Shown piece by piece: positions 60,988 to 64,000 of a DNA stretch of 64,000 bases (its first letter is position 1; the number at the start of each line of letters is the position of its first letter). Position numbers and translations under genes: made by a program. The notes below the pieces were generated by a model. That model had not been told where the DNA came from, did not search any database, and saw nothing but the letters and a program-made list of their open reading frames with translations. This stretch comes from Labrys wisconsinensis (lineage in GTDB: Bacteria; Pseudomonadota; Alphaproteobacteria; Rhizobiales; Labraceae): assembly GCF_030814995.1 (NCBI RefSeq), contig NZ_JAUSVX010000001.1, positions 186,001-250,000 on the forward strand, in the 5' to 3' direction.

Positions 60988-61710
60988 ATGAGCTTCCTGA
61001 CCACCCTGGGCTTCGGCTCGACCGGCTGGGGCGGCTTCCTCCTGTTCGGCGCGGCGATGACCTTCGCCGTGACGCTGGTGTCGCTCGCCATCGGCGCGGT
61101 GCTGGGGACGCTCGTCGCCTGGGCCAAGCTGTCGAAGAGCCTCGCGGGACGCCTCGTCGGCGACGCCTACACCACGGTGTTCCGCGGCGTGCCCGAGCTC
61201 CTGGTGATCTATCTGTTCTATTTCGGCGGCTCGACCCTGGTCACCGCGGCCGCCGCCGCCCTCGGCTTCGAGGGCTTCCTCGGCCTGCCCTCCTTCCTCG
61301 CCGGCGCGCTGGCGGTCGGGGTGATCTCGGGCGCCTACCAGGCGGAGGTCTATCGCGGCGCCTTCCTGGCGGTGGCGCGCGGCGAGATCGAGGCGGCGCG
61401 GGCCGTCGGCATGCCGCCCTTCCTGCGCTTTCGCCGCATCATCGCCCCGCAGGTGCTGCGCTTCGCCCTGCCGGGCCTGGGCAATGTCTGGCAGCTCAGC
61501 CTGAAGGACTCGGCCCTGGTCTCCGTCACCGGCCTGGTCGAGCTGATGCGCAGCAGCCAGATCGCCGCCGGCTCGACGCACCAGTTCTTCCTGTTCTACC
61601 TCGCCGGCGGGGCGCTGTACCTCGTGCTGACGGGCCTGTCGAACCGGGCGTTCGACGCCGCCGAGGCGCGCGTCGGCAAGAGCTTCCGGCGCGGCCTGGG
61701 GCGGGCCTGA
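60988..61710 (+). CDS. Amino-acid ABC permease 1 (HisQ/OccQ type)
   Basis: 240 residues from ATG 60988. About five membrane segments; YTTVFRGVPELLVIYLFYFGG is the family signature, and the ATPase-coupling loop is EIEAARAVGMPPFLRFRRIIAPQVLRFALPGLGN. It forms a heterodimeric channel with the next gene, which it overlaps by one base (TGATG). Confidence 0.93.
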   Translation: MSFLTTLGFGSTGWGGFLLFGAAMTFAVTLVSLAIGAVLGTLVAWAKLSKSLAGRLVGDAYTTVFRGVPELLVIYLFYFGGSTLVTAAAAALGFEGFLGLPSFLAGALAVGVISGAYQAEVYRGAFLAVARGEIEAARAVGMPPFLRFRRIIAPQVLRFALPGLGNVWQLSLKDSALVSVTGLVELMRSSQIAAGSTHQFFLFYLAGGALYLVLTGLSNRAFDAAEARVGKSFRRGLGRA

Positions 61711-62432
61711 TGGACACGGGCTTCCTCCTCGACACCATGGGCCAGCTCCTCGCGGTGCTGCCGGTGACGCTCGGCCTGTTCGTGCTGTCGATCAGCGCCG
61801 GCGGCCTCCTCGCCCTCGGCATCACCTGGATGCGGGTGAGCGGCCATCCCGTGCTCGACCGCCTGGCGCGCGGCTACATCTACATCTTCCGCGGCTCGCC
61901 GCTGCTGATCCAGATGTTCCTGGTCTATTACGGGCTCGGCCAGTTCGCCTTCGTGCGCCAGAGCGTGCTCTGGCCGCTGCTGCGCGAGCCCTTCTTCTGC
62001 GCCACGCTCTCCCTGGCGCTGTGCACGGCCGCCTACACCGCCGAGATCTTCCGTGGCGGCCTGCTCGCCGTCCCGGGCCAGCAGATCGAGGCGGCGCGGG
62101 CCTGCGGCATGTCGGGCCTCCTGCTGCTGCGCCGCATCATCGCCCCGATCGCGCTCCGGCAGGCGCTGCCGGCCTATTCCACCGAGCTGGTCCTGATGGT
62201 CAAGTCCACCTCGCTCGCCAGCCTGGTCACGGTCTGGGAGGTGACGGGCATCGCCCAGAAGGTGATCCATTCGACCTATCGCACCTTCGAGGTGTTCTTC
62301 TGCGCGGCGCTGCTCTACCTCGTCCTCAACCTGGTGATCGTGCGCCTGCTCGGCCTGGTCGAGCACCGCCTTTCCCCCCACCTTCGCGCCATGCCGGAAC
62401 GGGCCCGCCCGCGCCCCGGCATGGTCGGCTGA
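61710..62432 (+). CDS. Amino-acid ABC permease 2 (HisM/OccM type)
   Basis: 240 residues. It has [37 protein letters not shown] and the coupling loop [31 protein letters not shown]. The start overlaps the preceding stop by one base, ensuring equal production of the two subunits. A Pro/Arg-rich tail ends the protein. Confidence 0.93.
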   Translation: MDTGFLLDTMGQLLAVLPVTLGLFVLSISAGGLLALGITWMRVSGHPVLDRLARGYIYIFRGSPLLIQMFLVYYGLGQFAFVRQSVLWPLLREPFFCATLSLALCTAAYTAEIFRGGLLAVPGQQIEAARACGMSGLLLLRRIIAPIALRQALPAYSTELVLMVKSTSLASLVTVWEVTGIAQKVIHSTYRTFEVFFCAALLYLVLNLVIVRLLGLVEHRLSPHLRAMPERARPRPGMVG

Positions 62433-62469
62433 CCGGGCTCAGGCCGGCCGTCGCTTCACAGGAGACGTG

Positions 62470-63249
62470 ATGACCACCTCGCCCGAGTCTGCGCTGATCG
62501 TCAGGGACCTGCACAAGACCTTCGGCCAGCTCGAAGTGCTCAAGGGCGTCTCGCTGGAGGCGCGGGAGGGCGACGTCATCTCGATCCTGGGGTCGAGCGG
62601 CTCGGGCAAGAGCACGTTCCTGCGCTGCATCAACCTCCTGGAGACGCCCGACTCCGGCGAGGTGATCGTCGCCGGCGAGGCCATCCGCATGCGGCGGCGG
62701 CGCGACGGCCATGCCGAGCCGGCCGACCGACGTCAGGTCGACCGCATCCGCTCCGAGCTCGGCATGGTGTTCCAGAGCTTCAATCTCTGGTCGCACATGA
62801 CCGTCCTGGAGAACCTGATCGAGGCTCCGGTCCATGTCCAGAAGCGCCCCCGCCCCGAATGCATCGCCGAGGCCGAGGCGCTGCTGGCCAAGGTCGGCAT
62901 CGCCGACAAGCGCAACCACTATCCCGCCCATCTCTCGGGGGGACAGCAGCAGCGGGCCGCCATCGCCCGGGCGCTCGCCATGCGGCCCAAGGTGATGCTG
63001 TTCGACGAGCCGACCTCGGCCCTCGATCCGGAGCTGGTCGGCGAGGTGCTCAGGGTGATGCGCGCCCTGGCGGAGGAAGGGCGCACCATGCTGGTGGTCA
63101 CCCACGAGATGGGCTTTGCCCGCAACGTCTCCAACCGGGTGATGTTCCTGCACCAGGGCCAGGTCGAGGCCGAGGGGCCGCCGCAGGACCTGTTCGCCAA
63201 CGCGCCCTCCGAACGCTTCCGGCAGTTCATCGCCGGGCACGGCAGCTGA
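62470..63249 (+). CDS. Amino-acid ABC transporter ATPase (HisP type)
   Basis: 259 residues from ATG 62470 (AGGAG 5 bases upstream; GTG 62467 is an alternative). Walker [18 protein letters not shown]-loop [15 protein letters not shown], signature [16 protein letters not shown], Walker [15 protein letters not shown] and the H-loop VVTHEMGFA are all intact. It powers the importer encoded by the three genes before it. Confidence 0.95.
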   Translation: MTTSPESALIVRDLHKTFGQLEVLKGVSLEAREGDVISILGSSGSGKSTFLRCINLLETPDSGEVIVAGEAIRMRRRRDGHAEPADRRQVDRIRSELGMVFQSFNLWSHMTVLENLIEAPVHVQKRPRPECIAEAEALLAKVGIADKRNHYPAHLSGGQQQRAAIARALAMRPKVMLFDEPTSALDPELVGEVLRVMRALAEEGRTMLVVTHEMGFARNVSNRVMFLHQGQVEAEGPPQDLFANAPSERFRQFIAGHGS

Positions 63250-63279
63250 GCCGCCCCTGCGGCCACCAGCGCCGCCGCC

Positions 63280-63293
63280 ATTAGTATACTAAT
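63280..63293. promoter_or_regulatory. 14-bp palindrome upstream of the Lrp/AsnC gene
   Basis: ATTAGTATACTAAT is a perfect palindrome in an AT-rich island. It is followed by a TTGACG -35-like box (63309-63314) and a small AGAGAA/TTCTCT hairpin (63317-63333) before the regulator gene. It may be the regulator's own operator. Confidence 0.5.
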
Positions 63294-63372
63294 TCTGTAG
63301 ATTTAGAGTTGACGCGAGAGAAGGTTTTTCTCTAGAAAGGGATGTTTCGCCGCTTCCGTTTCCGGGACGTCC

Positions 63373-63903
63373 ATGACCGTTTCCGCCACATCCGTTTCCG
63401 CCACGCCCCTTTCCGCCACGTCCTTGCCGCCCGAGCCGGCGCGTCCGCGCATCGACGCGATGGACCGCAAGATCCTGCGGCTGCTGCAGGAGGATTCGAC
63501 CCTGTCGCTGGCCGAGATCGCCCGCGAGGTCGCGCTGTCGCAGACGCCCTGCTGGAAGCGCATCCAGCGCCTGGAGGCGACCGGCGTGATCGAGCGGCGG
63601 GTGGCGATCCTCTCCCCCGAGGCGATCGGGCTCGGGCTCACCGTCTTCGTCTCGATCGAGAGCGGCGACCATTCCCAGGAATGGCTGAGCCGCTTCTCGC
63701 AGGCCATCGCCGGCATGCCCGAGGTGATGGAATTCTACCGCATGGCCGGTGACGTCGACTACATGCTGCGCGTGGTCGTGCCCGAGATCGCCGCCTATGA
63801 CGGCTTCTACAAGCGCCTGATCGCGGCGGTGCCGCTCAAGAACGTCACCTCCCGCTTCGCCATGGAGCGGATCAAGGCCACCACCGCCTATCGCACGCTC
63901 TAA
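63373..63903 (+). CDS. Lrp/AsnC-family transcriptional regulator
   Basis: 176 residues from ATG 63373; the conserved domain starts at residue 30 (MDRKILRLLQEDSTLSLAEIAREVALSQTPCWKRIQRL), so a shorter form is possible. The C-terminal RAM effector domain is seen (VFVSIESGDHSQEWLSRFSQAI, PEVMEFYRMAGDVDYMLRVVVPEI). The N-terminal ~20 residues are near-tandem repeats (VSATS/VSATP/LSATS) from a 15-base DNA repeat. It follows the amino-acid importer and probably senses an amino acid. Confidence 0.92.
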   Translation: MTVSATSVSATPLSATSLPPEPARPRIDAMDRKILRLLQEDSTLSLAEIAREVALSQTPCWKRIQRLEATGVIERRVAILSPEAIGLGLTVFVSIESGDHSQEWLSRFSQAIAGMPEVMEFYRMAGDVDYMLRVVVPEIAAYDGFYKRLIAAVPLKNVTSRFAMERIKATTAYRTL

Positions 63904-64000
63904 GCGTTTTGCGATTCGGCGGACTCGCCAGGCATCGCAAAGACGCGTCGAAACAAAGAGTTGGAGCAAAGCAGCGTTTCCGCCCAAACGCGCTTTGCTC
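63904..64000. repeat. Palindromic extragenic element at the window end
   Basis: GAGCAAAGCAGCGTTT (63964-63979) and AAACGCGCTTTGCTC (63986-64000) form an inverted repeat with one bulged A. It resembles the dispersed extragenic repeats of Hyphomicrobiales and may extend past the window. Confidence 0.6.

Overview
The window is a high-GC chromosomal segment from an alphaproteobacterium, most likely of the order Hyphomicrobiales (Rhizobiales). The evidence is a complete PhyR/NepR/EcfG general stress response locus with its own promoters, a RegB/RegA-type redox two-component pair, an NDUFA9-like epimerase, and the palindromic intergenic element around 4.9-5.0 kb that reads as 'MAGLDPAIH' when translated, a repeat typical of this order. 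The genus cannot be fixed from the sequence. Almost every stretch also shows long antisense open frames, which are GC-driven shadows and are left out.

Region by region. 0-3.8 kb: two large multidomain polysaccharide pyruvyl transferase-like proteins, the first cut by the window edge. 3.8-10.9 kb: an NDUFA9-like epimerase, regB/regA, a Spy/CpxP-like membrane protein with an OmpR-type regulator and sensor kinase, and a transglutaminase-like protein. 11-17.3 kb: stress block with a HisKA_2 sensor kinase, ecfG and nepR facing phyR across two back-to-back EcfG promoters, then small stress-type proteins (holin-like, DUF883/ElaB, CsbD) and a PagL-like lipid A deacylase. 17.6-22.1 kb: an SDR lacking the usual Tyr/Lys, a polysaccharide deacetylase, hemolysin III, a perfect 24-bp hairpin, a PHB-depolymerase-type esterase and two small envelope proteins.

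22.4-31.9 kb: a minus-strand polyol uptake and catabolism cluster with an FGGY kinase, a SorC regulator, a ribose-type ABC importer and two mannitol-dehydrogenase-family enzymes. 32-36.4 kb: a hexapeptide acetyltransferase, two small doubtful genes and glycogen phosphorylase. 36.4-39.1 kb: a small accessory patch with an IS3-family element inserted inside an older short element with 20-bp terminal inverted repeats, a frameshifted lipoprotein and an AT-rich membrane peptide. 39.1-48.8 kb: a ten-gene minus-strand catabolic cluster (RidA, 2-hydroxyacid dehydrogenase, amino-acid-type binding protein, a fused permease-ATPase, an FMN alpha-hydroxyacid oxidase homologue without its catalytic His, an NMT1-like protein without a signal peptide, a hydantoinase/allantoinase-like amidohydrolase, a GntR regulator, and an enolase-superfamily enzyme). 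Its substrate is not obvious, and it is the most interesting metabolic unit in the window.

49-55.2 kb: a beta-lactamase-fold serine hydrolase, tRNA-Leu(CAG) with a terminator, a Nudix hydrolase, and trpF-trpB followed by a coupled unknown gene, an opposing small gene and trpA. 55.3-63.9 kb: polyamine/amino-acid genes comprising a SMP-30 lactonase, a PotF-like binding protein, a PuuA-like glutamine synthetase homologue, a divergent GntR regulator with a palindromic operator, a polar amino acid ABC importer and an Lrp/AsnC regulator. The window ends in a palindromic extragenic repeat. A recurring feature is a strong, perfect hairpin just after binding-protein genes of ABC operons, which probably protects the binding-protein part of the mRNA.
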